Of a stretch of 64,000 nucleotides of DNA, positions 25,673 to 36,572 are shown piece by piece. The position numbers and the translations under genes are program-made. This DNA comes from CAWJPW01 sp963844845 (GTDB taxonomy: Bacteria; Acidobacteriota; Thermoanaerobaculia; Thermoanaerobaculales; Sulfomarinibacteraceae): contig CAWJPW010000008.1 of NCBI GenBank assembly GCA_963844845.1, positions 930,001 through 994,000 on the forward strand. The letters run 5' to 3'. The notes under the pieces were generated by a model. It was not told the origin of the DNA, did not search any database, and saw nothing but the letters and a program-made list of their open reading frames with translations. Numbering within the stretch: the first letter of the stretch is position 1; each line of letters begins with the position of its first letter.

Positions 25673-26437
25673 GTGAGCACTGCCGGACGTGTCGAGGCGC
25701 CGCGCTGGGCGCGGGCGATGGGAGCGCTGCAGGAGGCCGTGAGCCAGCGCTTCCTGGGGGGGCCGCGCCTCGTTAAGCTCGCGTGGATCATCGACTTCCA
25801 GAAAGGCGGTACGGTAGCGTTCGTGCTCGCTCTGATGGCGGCCTATCAAAACTGGAGCCCCGCCGCCTGGGTGTACCTGGCGTTGCACGGCAGCTACGGC
25901 CTCGTCTGGCTGGTCAAGGACCTCGCCCTGCCCGATGCGCGCTGGCAGACGCGGGTGACCGTCGGCGGCGGGGTGATGGCCTTCGTGCTGGTCCTGGGAC
26001 CCTACTGGCTGTTCCCGTGGCTCCTGGTGGCGGTCACTGCGGCGCCCGGGCGCGCGCCGGCGCCGGCGCCGCTGCTGGCCGAGTGCATAATGCTCCACAC
26101 CGTGGGAGTGGCGGTGATGCTGGCGGCTGACGCACAGAAGCACTTCACCCTCGCCCACCGCCCCGGCCTGATCACCTCCGGGATGTACCGCTACACCCGT
26201 AACCCAAACTACCTCGGTGAGATGATGGTGTATGCGTCGTACGCGCTGCTGGTGCGGCACTGGGCGCCGTGGTTGATCCTCGCGTGGGTGTGGTTGGGGG
26301 TGTTCCTGCCCAACATGCTGCTCAAGGATGCCTCGCTGTCCCGCTACCCCGGCTTCGCCGCCTACCGGGCACGCACTGGCCTGCTGGTGCCGACGCCTTG
26401 GCGGCGCCGGACCGAGCCGGCGACCGCCTCCGGCTAG
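25673..26437 (+). CDS. ICMT/DUF1295-like membrane methyltransferase
   Basis: 254 residues with about six hydrophobic segments. The C-terminal signature SGMYRYTRNPNYLGEMM and LKDASLSRYPGFAAYRART is that of the isoprenylcysteine carboxyl methyltransferase / DUF1295 / 5-alpha-reductase-like membrane superfamily. There it forms the SAM- or NADPH-binding cleft. Substrate cannot be assigned. The GTG start has GGAGGAG upstream and a TAGCCT hexamer (25652-25657) that could serve as -10 with a short leader. Its stop codon overlaps the -10 of the following glycosyltransferase. Confidence 0.8.
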   Translation: MSTAGRVEAPRWARAMGALQEAVSQRFLGGPRLVKLAWIIDFQKGGTVAFVLALMAAYQNWSPAAWVYLALHGSYGLVWLVKDLALPDARWQTRVTVGGGVMAFVLVLGPYWLFPWLLVAVTAAPGRAPAPAPLLAECIMLHTVGVAVMLAADAQKHFTLAHRPGLITSGMYRYTRNPNYLGEMMVYASYALLVRHWAPWLILAWVWLGVFLPNMLLKDASLSRYPGFAAYRARTGLLVPTPWRRRTEPATASG

Positions 26438-26447
26438 GCTGGGCCCG

Positions 26448-27443
26448 GTGGGTACGGTGCCGTCCACTCCGCGCCTCTCGGTGGTGATTCCGTCGTGGAA
26501 CTCGAGCGCGACGGTCGCGTGTCACCTGCCGGCGGTGGTGAGCGAGGCGGAAGGGCTCGTCGGCGGCGCCGAGCTGATCGTGGTCGACGACGGCGGCGAC
26601 GACGGCGAGCGCCTCGCCGCTCTTGCAGTCGGCGCCGGCGCCCGGCTCGTGCGTCGATCGCACAACGGCGGTTTCGCTGCGGCGTGCAACAGCGGCGCCG
26701 CCGCCGCTGCCGGGACCTACATGCTGTTTCTCAACTCCGACGTGCACGTGGAGGACGGCTGTCTTGACGGGCTGCTGGCGGTCCTGGAGGCGCGCTCCGA
26801 CGTGTTCGGCGTGACCCCCGTGATCATCAACCTGCCCGGCCAGTTCGCCGAGAGCACCGTGCGCCTGCGCCTCCACCACGGGGTCTTCGATGCCCTCCAG
26901 CCGGGCCGGCAGGGGCTCGCGCCCCCGGCGCCGGGCGAGCTGCGACGCGTCGCCTACCCGTGCGGCGGGGCGCTCGCGTGTCGGCGCGCGGAGTTTCTCG
27001 CGCTCGGCGGGTTCCCGCCGCTGCTGGTCCCGTTCTATTGGGAGGACGCCGGGCTCGGGTGGACGGCGCGCCGCGCCGGTCGTGAGGTGCTCGAGGTGGG
27101 CGCCGCCCGGGTCTTGCACGACCACGCCGCCACCATCGGGGCGCGGGTGGCTCCGGCCGCCGTGCGGGCCATCTACGAGCGCAACCGGTTGCTGTTCACG
27201 TGGGTCCACCTCGCTGGCCTGGGACCCTGGCTGCGCCACCTAGCCTGGCTCGGGCCGCGCTGGCTGACGGCGGTGGTGCGCCGAGACCCGGCCGCCAGGG
27301 GATTGCCGTCGGCGCTGTGCCGGCTGGGGGCGGTACGACGGGAGCGCCGTCGCCTGACGCCGACCAGGCCACGCGCAGCGGCGCTCGTGGCGGAGGTCAT
27401 CCGTAGCGGGCGCGGCGGCTGGCCGGCTAGCCATCTCCCTTGA
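26448..27443 (+). CDS. Glycosyltransferase family 2
   Basis: 331 residues of GT-A fold. Start of fold LSVVIPSWNSSATV, VVDDGGDDGERL (UDP-sugar Asp), HNGGFAAACNSGAAAA, and the metal-site LFLNSDVHV are all present. FYWEDAGLGWTARRAGREV supplies the ED-W acceptor motif, and two amphipathic C-terminal segments may touch the membrane. I use the GTG at 26448: TAGGCT (26435-26440) lies seven bases upstream, with no ribosome site, so the message is likely leaderless and its -10 overlaps the previous gene's stop. The 3' end overlaps the convergent fusion gene by 17 bp. Confidence 0.85.
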   Translation: MGTVPSTPRLSVVIPSWNSSATVACHLPAVVSEAEGLVGGAELIVVDDGGDDGERLAALAVGAGARLVRRSHNGGFAAACNSGAAAAAGTYMLFLNSDVHVEDGCLDGLLAVLEARSDVFGVTPVIINLPGQFAESTVRLRLHHGVFDALQPGRQGLAPPAPGELRRVAYPCGGALACRRAEFLALGGFPPLLVPFYWEDAGLGWTARRAGREVLEVGAARVLHDHAATIGARVAPAAVRAIYERNRLLFTWVHLAGLGPWLRHLAWLGPRWLTAVVRRDPAARGLPSALCRLGAVRRERRRLTPTRPRAAALVAEVIRSGRGGWPASHLP

Positions 27444-29805
27444 GCGACCGCTCCAGCGTATGGAGCTGACGCCGCAGTACGCGGTCACGTCGCGCCGCCA
27501 CCTCCGGCCACGCCACCGGGAGCTCGGCGAAAGGAGACTGCCGGGTGCGGAAGCCATACAGCATGCTCAAGTTGTCGAGCCAGGCGCCCTCGCGGATCAT
27601 GACCCTTCCGGCCACGTACTCGACGAAGGGGAGGTCGTCGACGTGAGGCTCGACTCCCGCCACCAGGCGCGACACCTGCTCGGGGCCGAGCAGCAGATCG
27701 GCCGCCAGGTCGGCCGGCCCGTGGACCCCGGCGATGGCCAGTGACGCGGCCACGCCGGGCTCTGCGAGCTGGCCCCAGGCGAGGCGCAGCGGTCCTGGGG
27801 TCGCCAGCCCGGTCACCACCGTTGACTCGTTGACGGTGGAGAGGTCGCGCCACACCGCGGTGCGGGGAAAGACCTGGTGAAAGGCGGCGAGGATGCGCAG
27901 GTAGCTCTCGCGGTCGAGGGAGTACAGCGGCAGCCACATGGACACCACGCCGTCCGGGGCCAGGTGGCGCCGGCAGAGGCGGAAGTACTCCTCGGTGTAC
28001 AGCGTGCTGTTGCCGGCGTAGACCGGATGGATCGAGTCCGAGAGGATGACGTCGTACATCGCGTCGCTGGCCAGCAGGTAGTTGCGGCCGTCGTTGACGA
28101 TGACGTGGACCCGGGGGTCGGAGAGCACGTGGTGGTTGACGTCGGCGAAGGAGTGGTCGGCCGTTTCCAGCACCTCGGGGGAGATCTCCACCACGTCCAC
28201 CCGCTGCACCGGGTGGCGAGTCACCGCCCAGCAGGTGCCCCCGGATCCGAAGCCCACGTGCAGCACCCGTCGCGGGTGGCGCGCCTGCAGCAGGGGGAGC
28301 TGCCCCTGGAGCTGTTGCACCGCCAGTAGCGCCGGCGAGGTGCCGGCCACGTTGACGCCGTTCAGCTCCAGCGAGAGCCAGTCGCCGCCGGGATCGTGGT
28401 AGCGCTTCACCAGGACGGTGGCCGTGAGGCTCTCACGCACCTGCAGCAGATCGCTGCCACCCGGCTGGTGGCTCTGGCGGATCACCCAGTCGGCGGGCAA
28501 GAGCCACCACAGCAGCACGGCCGCGATGGCCACCGCACTCCCCGCCAGGCGCGGCCACCGCCGCCGCAGCGCGGTGGCGACCCCGAGATGGATGAGGACC
28601 AGGATCAGCAGGGTGCGTTGGGAGCCGACGAGAGGAATGAGGAGAAACGGTGCCGCCAACGCTCCGATGATGCCGCCCACGGTGTTGGCTGCGGCCACCC
28701 GGCCGGTGTGGCTGCCCGCCGCCAGACTGCCGGGGTCGGCGGCCACCGCGAGGGGAAAGGAGGCGCCCAGGAGGACGGTCACCGGCAGGAACAAGATCAC
28801 CACCGCGCTCAGGGTGACCAGCTGGACGGTGGCGAACTGCAGCCGCGCGTTCAGGAGGGTGGCGAGGGCGGCGAGCAGGTCGCCGGTGTGGCCAAGAGCG
28901 ATGACCTGAACGGCGAGGGCGGCAGCCACTCCGAGCTGGACTGCCGCCAGGGTCCGGCGCGGCTCGTTCAGACGCGGCGCCAGACCGCGCACCGCCAGAC
29001 TGCCGAGGGCGATGCCCAGCAGGTAGACGCCCAGGAGCACGGCGAAGGCGTACACCCGCGAGCCCAGATGGAGGACCAGGAGGCGGACCCAGACCAGCTC
29101 GGCTGCCAGTGCCGCGGCGCCCATGGACCCCACGATCAGCATGAATCCCAGGTGTCGCGAGGGCAGGGCGTCTTCCGCCGGCGGCGGCGGCGGCGCCTCC
29201 GGCACCGTCCCCTCTGCCGCCACCGCTGCAGCCGCCACCAGCCCGCAGCACAACGCCGCCGCCGCGAGGGTGCCGCTCTCGCCCAGGCGGGGCAGGAGCA
29301 CGTAGGCGGCCAGGAAGACCCCCGTCGTCGCGCCCAGGGTGTTGACTCCGTAGAGCACGCCCACGCGGGCGGCGAGACCCGCGCCGCGCAGGCGCTCCAC
29401 CACCAGGGGGAGGGTGAGCCCCATGAGCACGGTGGGCAGGGCCAGACCCGCCACCGCCAGGGCGAGGCGGAGGGCAACGCCGCCCGCCAGGGCGCCGCCC
29501 AGGTCCGGGCCAAGCAGAGTGCCGAGGTGGAGGAGACCGCGCTCAACCAGGCCCGAGGCGGCAAAGAAGACGCCGATGAGCAGCTCGGAGGCACCGTACC
29601 AGCGCAGGTGCCGCCGGGTGCGCGGGGCCAGCGCCGCTCCCAGGCGCGCGCCCACGGCCATGCCGCCCATCCACACCGCCACCACCGCCGAGGCTGCCCA
29701 CACGGTGTTGCCGACCACCAGCCCGAGCATGCGCATCCACACCACCTCGCCGACCAGCGAGGTGGCGCCGGACAGGAAGAAGAGAGGAATCAGCAGCCAG
29801 CTCAC
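27427..29805 (-). CDS. MFS-like membrane protein fused to a spermidine synthase-like domain
   Basis: 792 residues. The N-terminal 450 residues hold about 12-14 hydrophobic helices of a fused MFS/spermidine synthase type (FLSGATSLVGEVVWMRML is the usual opening). The C-terminal domain has the SAM-fold glycine motif LHVGFGSGGTCWAV, VDVVEISPEVLE, and YDVILSDSIHPVYAGNSTLYT. YAGNSTLYTEEYF resembles the aminopropyltransferase gate loop, but catalytic Asp assignment is not secure. Such fusions are common in several phyla with unknown substrate. GTG start at 29805 has GGAGGG upstream. Spacer 29806-29953 holds no gene. Confidence 0.85.
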   Translation of the reverse strand: MSWLLIPLFFLSGATSLVGEVVWMRMLGLVVGNTVWAASAVVAVWMGGMAVGARLGAALAPRTRRHLRWYGASELLIGVFFAASGLVERGLLHLGTLLGPDLGGALAGGVALRLALAVAGLALPTVLMGLTLPLVVERLRGAGLAARVGVLYGVNTLGATTGVFLAAYVLLPRLGESGTLAAAALCCGLVAAAAVAAEGTVPEAPPPPPAEDALPSRHLGFMLIVGSMGAAALAAELVWVRLLVLHLGSRVYAFAVLLGVYLLGIALGSLAVRGLAPRLNEPRRTLAAVQLGVAAALAVQVIALGHTGDLLAALATLLNARLQFATVQLVTLSAVVILFLPVTVLLGASFPLAVAADPGSLAAGSHTGRVAAANTVGGIIGALAAPFLLIPLVGSQRTLLILVLIHLGVATALRRRWPRLAGSAVAIAAVLLWWLLPADWVIRQSHQPGGSDLLQVRESLTATVLVKRYHDPGGDWLSLELNGVNVAGTSPALLAVQQLQGQLPLLQARHPRRVLHVGFGSGGTCWAVTRHPVQRVDVVEISPEVLETADHSFADVNHHVLSDPRVHVIVNDGRNYLLASDAMYDVILSDSIHPVYAGNSTLYTEEYFRLCRRHLAPDGVVSMWLPLYSLDRESYLRILAAFHQVFPRTAVWRDLSTVNESTVVTGLATPGPLRLAWGQLAEPGVAASLAIAGVHGPADLAADLLLGPEQVSRLVAGVEPHVDDLPFVEYVAGRVMIREGAWLDNLSMLYGFRTRQSPFAELPVAWPEVAARRDRVLRRQLHTLERSLKGDG

Positions 29806-29953
29806 GCGCCCTCCACCCGACGAGGCCGCCCCGAGTGTACCGCGGCGACCGGCTCGGGCAAGTCGAGGGTGCGGCACGCTGCAAAACCTCCGGCCCGGCG
29901 CCACCGGATGATCGACCGGTGCGGACAGTCGGCGCCAGAGGGGGCGGTGCTGC

Positions 29954-30135
29954 TAACCCGCATATCTCTCCAGTGTTCGTCGCGAGACCGCGAAAACGCC
30001 GGTCAGGGTGGCGATTCGATCGAGGTGCCGCCGAGGCGTGCTTGCGGCACGTCGCAGGCGGCGCCAAGGGGAGAAGCGCCGCTGTGGCTGGCGTGTCTGC
30101 GGTCGGAGCGGAATTCTGGTGAGGAATGCAGGCTG
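29954..30135 (-). repeat. Dispersed intergenic repeat family A, most complete copy
   Basis: 182 bp with terminal inverted repeats: TAACCCGCATATCTCTCCAG at the left and the inverse of CAGCCTGCATTCCTCACCAG at the right. Internal landmarks (minus strand) are AGAATTC, a CGTGC/GCACG hairpin, CGATCGAATCGCCACCCTGA and CGCGGTCTCGCGACGA. It is oriented opposite to the copies at 39026 and 46155. Its TCAGCC end lies 14 bp after the stop of the small minus-strand reading frame at 30150. Confidence 0.75.
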
Positions 30136-30149
30136 AGCCAAGGGGGAGC

Positions 30150-30305
30150 TCAGCGAATGCTGGGGCCCCTGCCGACGAGGCGCAGGTACTTGGCGAAGTC
30201 CACGCCGTGTCGCTCTGCGAGGCTCTCGGCGGTCACGAGGAACGTCACGTGCTCGCCCGCGCGGGGTGAGAAGTAGAGGCGACGGACCCGGCCCTCCTCC
30301 TCCAC
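30150..30305 (-). CDS. Small reading frame, possible gene remnant
   Basis: A minus-strand frame of 51 codons from a GTG reads coherently as protein (VRRLYFSPRAGEHVTFLV, then LAERHGVDFAKYLRLVGRG). The open, protein-like frame continues upstream (TDLADETAEGLCALN) into the diguanylate cyclase start without any supported start codon. Either it uses an unusual start, or its 5' end was lost when the neighbouring gene was juxtaposed. A family A repeat lies immediately downstream, where this family usually sits relative to genes. No function can be given. Confidence 0.35.
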   Translation of the reverse strand: MEEEGRVRRLYFSPRAGEHVTFLVTAESLAERHGVDFAKYLRLVGRGPSIR

Positions 30306-30365
30306 ATTGAGGGCGCACAGGCCCTCTGCCGTCTCGTCGGCGAGGTCGGTTACGATGGAGCGATC

Positions 30366-31661
30366 GTGAACCAGGACGACCGTCGACCCGTGCGCGGGAC
30401 GCTGCCCGACCTCTCAACGCCGCCCGGGAGCTCGGAAGGCGAGCTGGATCTCGCCCATCTGGATCCCCTCACCGGCGCCGGCAACCGACGCCTGCTCGAC
30501 GAGCTGATTGCTCGTCGATGGGAGGAGCTCACCACGGCGTACGGACGGGTGGCGCTGGTCATCGTCGACCTGGACGCCTTCAAGGCGGTGAACGACCGCT
30601 TCGGCCACGCCGCCGGCGACCAGGTGCTCGTCACCACCGCTGAGCTCCTGCGCCAGCACTTTCGCCAGGGGGATCTGCTGGCGCGGTTCGGCGGCGACGA
30701 GTTCGTGGTGGTGGCCCCGGGAGCCGGCAGCCGGGTCGCGGCCGAGCTCGCCACCCGGGCTCGCCGGGCCCTCGACTCGCACCCCTTCACCTTCCCGTCC
30801 CGGGGCCGCGACCTGCGGGTGCCGCTCTCCTTCAGCCTGGGCGTGGCCAGCTACCCGGATGACGGCCTGGCGGGCGACGAGGTCCTCGCCACCGCCGATC
30901 GCCGCCTCTACGACGAGAAGCGCCGACGCTCGGCCCCCGGACGCTGGCGACGCGGCGCCCTCGTTGGGCTCGGGGTGCTGGTCACGGTGGCCGTTTTGAT
31001 ACTGCTGGTCCGGGCCGAGCTGGGTCGTCGGCTCGGCGGCGGTGCGGTGACGTCGGTGACGGTAGCCACGCCGGCGCCCGAGGCGCGGGAGGTCGGGCCC
31101 GGCGCCGACGCCAGTGAGCTCCAGGGCGAGGTGGAACGACTGCGCCGGGAGCTGGCCCGGCAGACATCGGCGGCGGCCGGCGCGCCGTCGCGGTCGGAGG
31201 TGGCAAGGCTCGAGGAGACGATTCGCTCGCTTTCGGCAGAGCTGGCCGCCGCACGCCGTACGGTCGTCCCTTCTCCGAGCTCCGTCGCGGCCAGACCGAC
31301 GCCGACGCAGCATGCGACCCCCGTCGCCGAGAGCGGCGGGGCGGACGCGGCGGCGCCGCCGATGCCGACGTCGACGCCACAGCCGCCGGTCGAGCGGCCG
31401 CCGACGATCCTTCGTTACCCCGAGCCCGAGTACCCGCCCATGGCTCGCAGGCTGGGCCGCGAAGCGGCGGTCACCGTGCACGTGAGGGTGGACGCCCAGG
31501 GGATCGTCCGGGGGGCCGAGGTGGTTGGCGGTCGCGCCGGCTTCGGGTTCGACGAGGCGGCGGTCGAGGCGCTGCGGCGAGCGCGCTTTGAGCCTGCCAC
31601 CCGCGACGGAGTCCCGGTCCCTGGCGAAACCGTGCTGGTGGTGCGGTTCACGGAGCAGTGA
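30366..31661 (+). CDS. Diguanylate cyclase fused to a TonB C-terminal domain
   Basis: 431 residues with an unusual order: cytosolic GGDEF domain (about 30-185), one transmembrane helix (197-216), a periplasmic coiled-coil and Pro-rich linker (245-345), and a TonB C-terminal domain (346-431). The active site GGDEF is intact at 109-113. RQGD at 100-103, five residues before it, is a canonical c-di-GMP inhibitory I-site. The TonB part has YPEPEYPPMARRLG, VTVHVRVDAQGIV and FDEAAVEALRRARFEPA, the full family core. GTG start has GGAG six bases upstream and TACGAT at a promoter distance. Expected function: c-di-GMP synthesis physically tied to outer-membrane receptor contact. Confidence 0.9.
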   Translation: MNQDDRRPVRGTLPDLSTPPGSSEGELDLAHLDPLTGAGNRRLLDELIARRWEELTTAYGRVALVIVDLDAFKAVNDRFGHAAGDQVLVTTAELLRQHFRQGDLLARFGGDEFVVVAPGAGSRVAAELATRARRALDSHPFTFPSRGRDLRVPLSFSLGVASYPDDGLAGDEVLATADRRLYDEKRRRSAPGRWRRGALVGLGVLVTVAVLILLVRAELGRRLGGGAVTSVTVATPAPEAREVGPGADASELQGEVERLRRELARQTSAAAGAPSRSEVARLEETIRSLSAELAAARRTVVPSPSSVAARPTPTQHATPVAESGGADAAAPPMPTSTPQPPVERPPTILRYPEPEYPPMARRLGREAAVTVHVRVDAQGIVRGAEVVGGRAGFGFDEAAVEALRRARFEPATRDGVPVPGETVLVVRFTEQ

Positions 31662-31909
31662 GAGGTGCCGGCGGCGCGTTGGAGCTCACCGGGCTTCGAT
31701 TCCCATGCGGTGGCCTCGCGACGATCCCGAGTCGCCGCCAGCGTGGTTGAGCGACTCGTCCGAACGCCACAGGCCGTGGGAACCCCGGGCAGGCTGTCTC
31801 CGTGATCGCGCTCCAGGCTCCTGACAGCGCGACCAGCCGCCACCCACTCTCGACACGGGCCACCCGAGGGCTGAGTGGCCCCGTGCTGTCGAGCTTGAGC
31901 TCCGGGCGG

Positions 31910-33274
<1,365 letters not shown>

Positions 33275-36200
33275 CGCTGCAGCCTCACCGTCGCTCGCGT
33301 GCCGCCGAGGAGCGATGTCGCCAGCCGTACCTCACCTCCGAGGTGCCGGATCATATCACGCGTGATTGCCAGGCCCAGGCCCGTTCCACCGCGCTCCGCG
33401 CGGGTCGTGAAGAACGGTTCGAAGACCTTCTCCCGCAGCTCGGTTGGCACCCCCGGGCCGTGGTCGTCGACGTGGACCTCGCCCCACTTGGCGCTGTCCT
33501 CCACGGTGACTCGTACCGGGCCGTCGGAGGACGCCTCGAGCGCATTGCGTACCAGGTTGGAGACTGCCAGCTCGACCACCCCCGGAGCGGCGGTCACCAT
33601 CACAGGAGGGCCCTTCGCCGGCAGCTCCAGGCGCTCGAGAAAGCCGAGAGAGCGTGCGGCGTCGCTGGCGGCAGCGCAGGCCACCTCACGCAGGTCGAAC
33701 GAGATGCGCTCGTGCCGTCCGCCGCGTACCGCCTCGTGCAGGTTGGCGACGATGCGCGCCACCCGAAAGCTCTGATCCACGAGCTTGGCAACCAGCTCGG
33801 CGCGGGGATCGGCCGGGTCGGTCATCTCGCCCAGCATCTGGGCGAACGAGGCGATCCCGGTGAGCGGAGTGTTGATCTCGTGCGCGAGGCCGGCGGCGAG
33901 GCGGCCAAGGCCCGCCAGGCGCTCCTGCTCGCGCAGGCGGTCCTGGAGCTGCCGCACCTCGGTGACGTCCTGGAGGACCACGACTCTGCCGTTGAAGCGC
34001 CCGCTGTCGAGCTCGAGGACCGAGACCGCCATGACCACCCGGCGCTGCGGCTCGGTGGAGGTCTCGGCCTCGGCGTTGACGGCGTGCAGGGGGAGGTGGG
34101 GACGCCAGCGCTCGGGTACCGTCACCAGCTCGGCCAGCGAGCGGCCCACCAGAGCCATGGCGGTGCCCCCGAAGAGATCCCCGGCGCGCACGTTGCTCGA
34201 GAGGATGCGGCCGCCGGCGTCGCACACCACGATGCCGGCGGCCGACGACTCGATGATGCGCTGCGTGTTGGCGTGCAGGATCCGGTATTCCTCGGCCTGG
34301 CGGCGGAGGTCGTCCAGGAGGCGGGCGCTCTCCAGGGCCAGCGCTGCCTGGGTGACCAGGGCGGTGACCACCTCGCGGCCCTCACGGCCGAGGGGGAAGA
34401 TGCCGCGCCGCAGGCCGAGGTAGAGCAGGCCCAGCACGGTGCCGCCACGCTCGAGGGGGATGCGCAGGGCGAAGCCCTCCGCCATCAGGACCTCCTCGCG
34501 ACCGTGCGGGAAGAAGCCTTCTGCCAACTCGGCCGGCAGCGCCGCGGGGAGGTCCGAGGCGCTGGCGGCGACGCGCCGGAAGCTGCCGTCGCGCTGGCGC
34601 AGGTAGGTGACCACCCGCTCCAGCTCGAGCCCGTCGTGGAGGATGCCCTCAAGATGAACGAGGACGTCCTCGGGATCGGTGAGCCGGGCGAGCTCCCGGG
34701 TGGAGTCGGTGATCAGGGCGCGGGGGCTGGGGTGCCCGTGGTAGAGCCAGCGGTCGAGGAAACGCTCCACCTGACGCCGCACCGGCAGGAGGAGGAGCAC
34801 GGCGGTGACGCCGGTGACGAAGGCGAGAAGGTTACGCACGCCGCCGAGTCCGGCCGCGTAGCTCACCAGGAGCCGGTTGGATGCGGCGAAGATCAACCCC
34901 CCTGCCACGACCACCAGAGTTGCCGAGAGCGAGTCGCGGGTGATGGGTTCGAGGTCCCAGAGGTGGTATTCCAGGAGCGCCGCCAACATCCCCAGCGGAA
35001 CCGCCACCATCGGCAGGACCGCCAGCCAGGCGAGCGGCTCGAAGCCGATGCCCAGGGAGCGCGGCAGCAGGACGAGGGCGCCGTAGGGCAGCAGCCCCAC
35101 GAACATCCCCAGCGCCGCCCACTCGATCTGACGGCGCACGCGGGCGACTCGCGTGGCCTGCCGCCAGCGGTGGATCTGGAAGATTGCGGAGATGCCCAGG
35201 GCGGCGACGAAGAGGCCTCGCAGAGCGCCAGCCACCGCCTGCCAGTACAGCTCGCCGCCGGGGACCACGGCGGTGGCCGCAGCCGCCGCCATGACGACCA
35301 TCGTGAGAAGATCCCAGCCGCGTTGCCAGCGTTCCCGCTCGGGGAACATCGCGTAGAACCGCACCAGCAGGAAGGACACTGCGGCGCCCGCCATGCGGTG
35401 GATCACGCTCAGGGTGAGGCCGGAGGCGGCGGTGCGGTGCGGAATGGTGGCCAGGAGCAGGGCCGAGGCCGCGAGAAGCACGAAGGTCGGCACCTCGCTG
35501 CGCCGAGTGAGCAGGGCGCCGGCGAGGGCGCAGGCGAGGCCGAGGATGGCGACCAAGCAGCGCGCCAGGTAGACCAGGTCGAGGCGTGGAGGCGGTGGGT
35601 GGTAGACCACTTCGCGCCTGCTGCCCTGGAGGTCGACGACCTCCACAACGTGCTCGCCGTGGCTGGCCAGCCGGTAGACGGGGTCGGCGAGAGCGGCCAA
35701 CGAGTGTCCGTCCACCGCCACCAGCAGATCACCGGCGCGGAGCCCGGCGTCGGCGGCGGTGGAGGCCGGGGGCACGAGCTCCACGCGCACGCCGCTCTCC
35801 ACCCAGCTGACGCCGAAGTCGAGGGTGAAGAACGTGCGCACCGTGCGAACCACCGACCACCCCGCCACGGCGAGGGCGGCAAGTGCGACGAGGACGAGGA
35901 GCGTGCGCCGCAACCCCACGCCCGGTGAAGAATGCAAGGCGGATGCCGGAGCCCGCGCAAAGCGCCACCGCCCGGCGGCCCGTTCGCCGTTGGTAACGTC
36001 CGGAAATCCGTTGGTGGGTGGCATGGCGTCGTCCATCGCCAGCTTAGCGCAGGCCGGGCCGGTGCAGACGCTCGAGCTCTGCCGGGGCCTCGGATCCTGG
36101 GCGCGGGGATGCGGACGCCGCCGAGCCTCCTCACCACGCGAGATGGCCTGCGCACCCTGGGGTCACCGTGCAACGGGCGCGAACCGGGCGACCCGCGACT

Positions 36201-36313
36201 CTCGACAGGTCAAGTCCTGGCCGCGGCGGCCGTCATCACGCTGGCGCGCCTCGTGTGGCCTCCCACGATCACCGAGGAGGTGGCGGCATGCTCGGGGGTA
36301 TGGCCGCCCCGGC

Positions 36314-36342
36314 TTGACGGTCGCACGCGCCGTCCCTAGGCT
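36314..36342 (+). promoter_or_regulatory. Promoter of the cobalamin riboswitch-receptor unit
   Basis: TTGACG (36314-36319), 17-bp spacer, TAGGCT (36337-36342), directly upstream of the riboswitch. The preceding 270 bases (36037-36313) contain no recognised gene. Confidence 0.75.
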
Positions 36343-36349
36343 GAGTGGG

Positions 36350-36555
36350 ACCAGGACGGTCGGGCCGGCGCCGCATGCGGCGGCGGCGGCCCGAGGGAAG
36401 CCGGTGCGAGTCCGGCGCGGCCCCCGCCACTGTGACCGGGGACGGGTCGCTCACGGCGCAAGCCAGCCACTGGTCGGAGTACCGCAATGCGGGACCGGCC
36501 GGGAAGGCGAGCGGACCTGGATGATCCGGGAGCCAGGAGACCTGCCGTCCGTTGA
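36350..36555 (+). promoter_or_regulatory. Cobalamin (B12) riboswitch
   Basis: Leader RNA sensing adenosyl- or another cobalamin. The conserved core is visible in order: GAGGGAAGCCGGTGCGAGTC, CCCCCGCCACTGTGACC, AAGCCAGCCACTGG, and the B12 box AGCCAGGAGACCTGCC (36531-36546). The ribosome site of the receptor gene (GGGAGG) lies just downstream, so control may act on translation initiation. No clear intrinsic terminator with a T-run was seen. Confidence 0.93.
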
Positions 36556-36572
36556 GAAACGGGAGGTTTCGC

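Noticed and set aside
28396..30276. Long rightward open frame of 626 codons opposite the MFS-spermidine synthase gene
   Set aside because: Composition is Gln/Gly/Arg/His-rich, as expected of the antisense of a high-GC gene; the opposite strand encodes a clear fusion protein.
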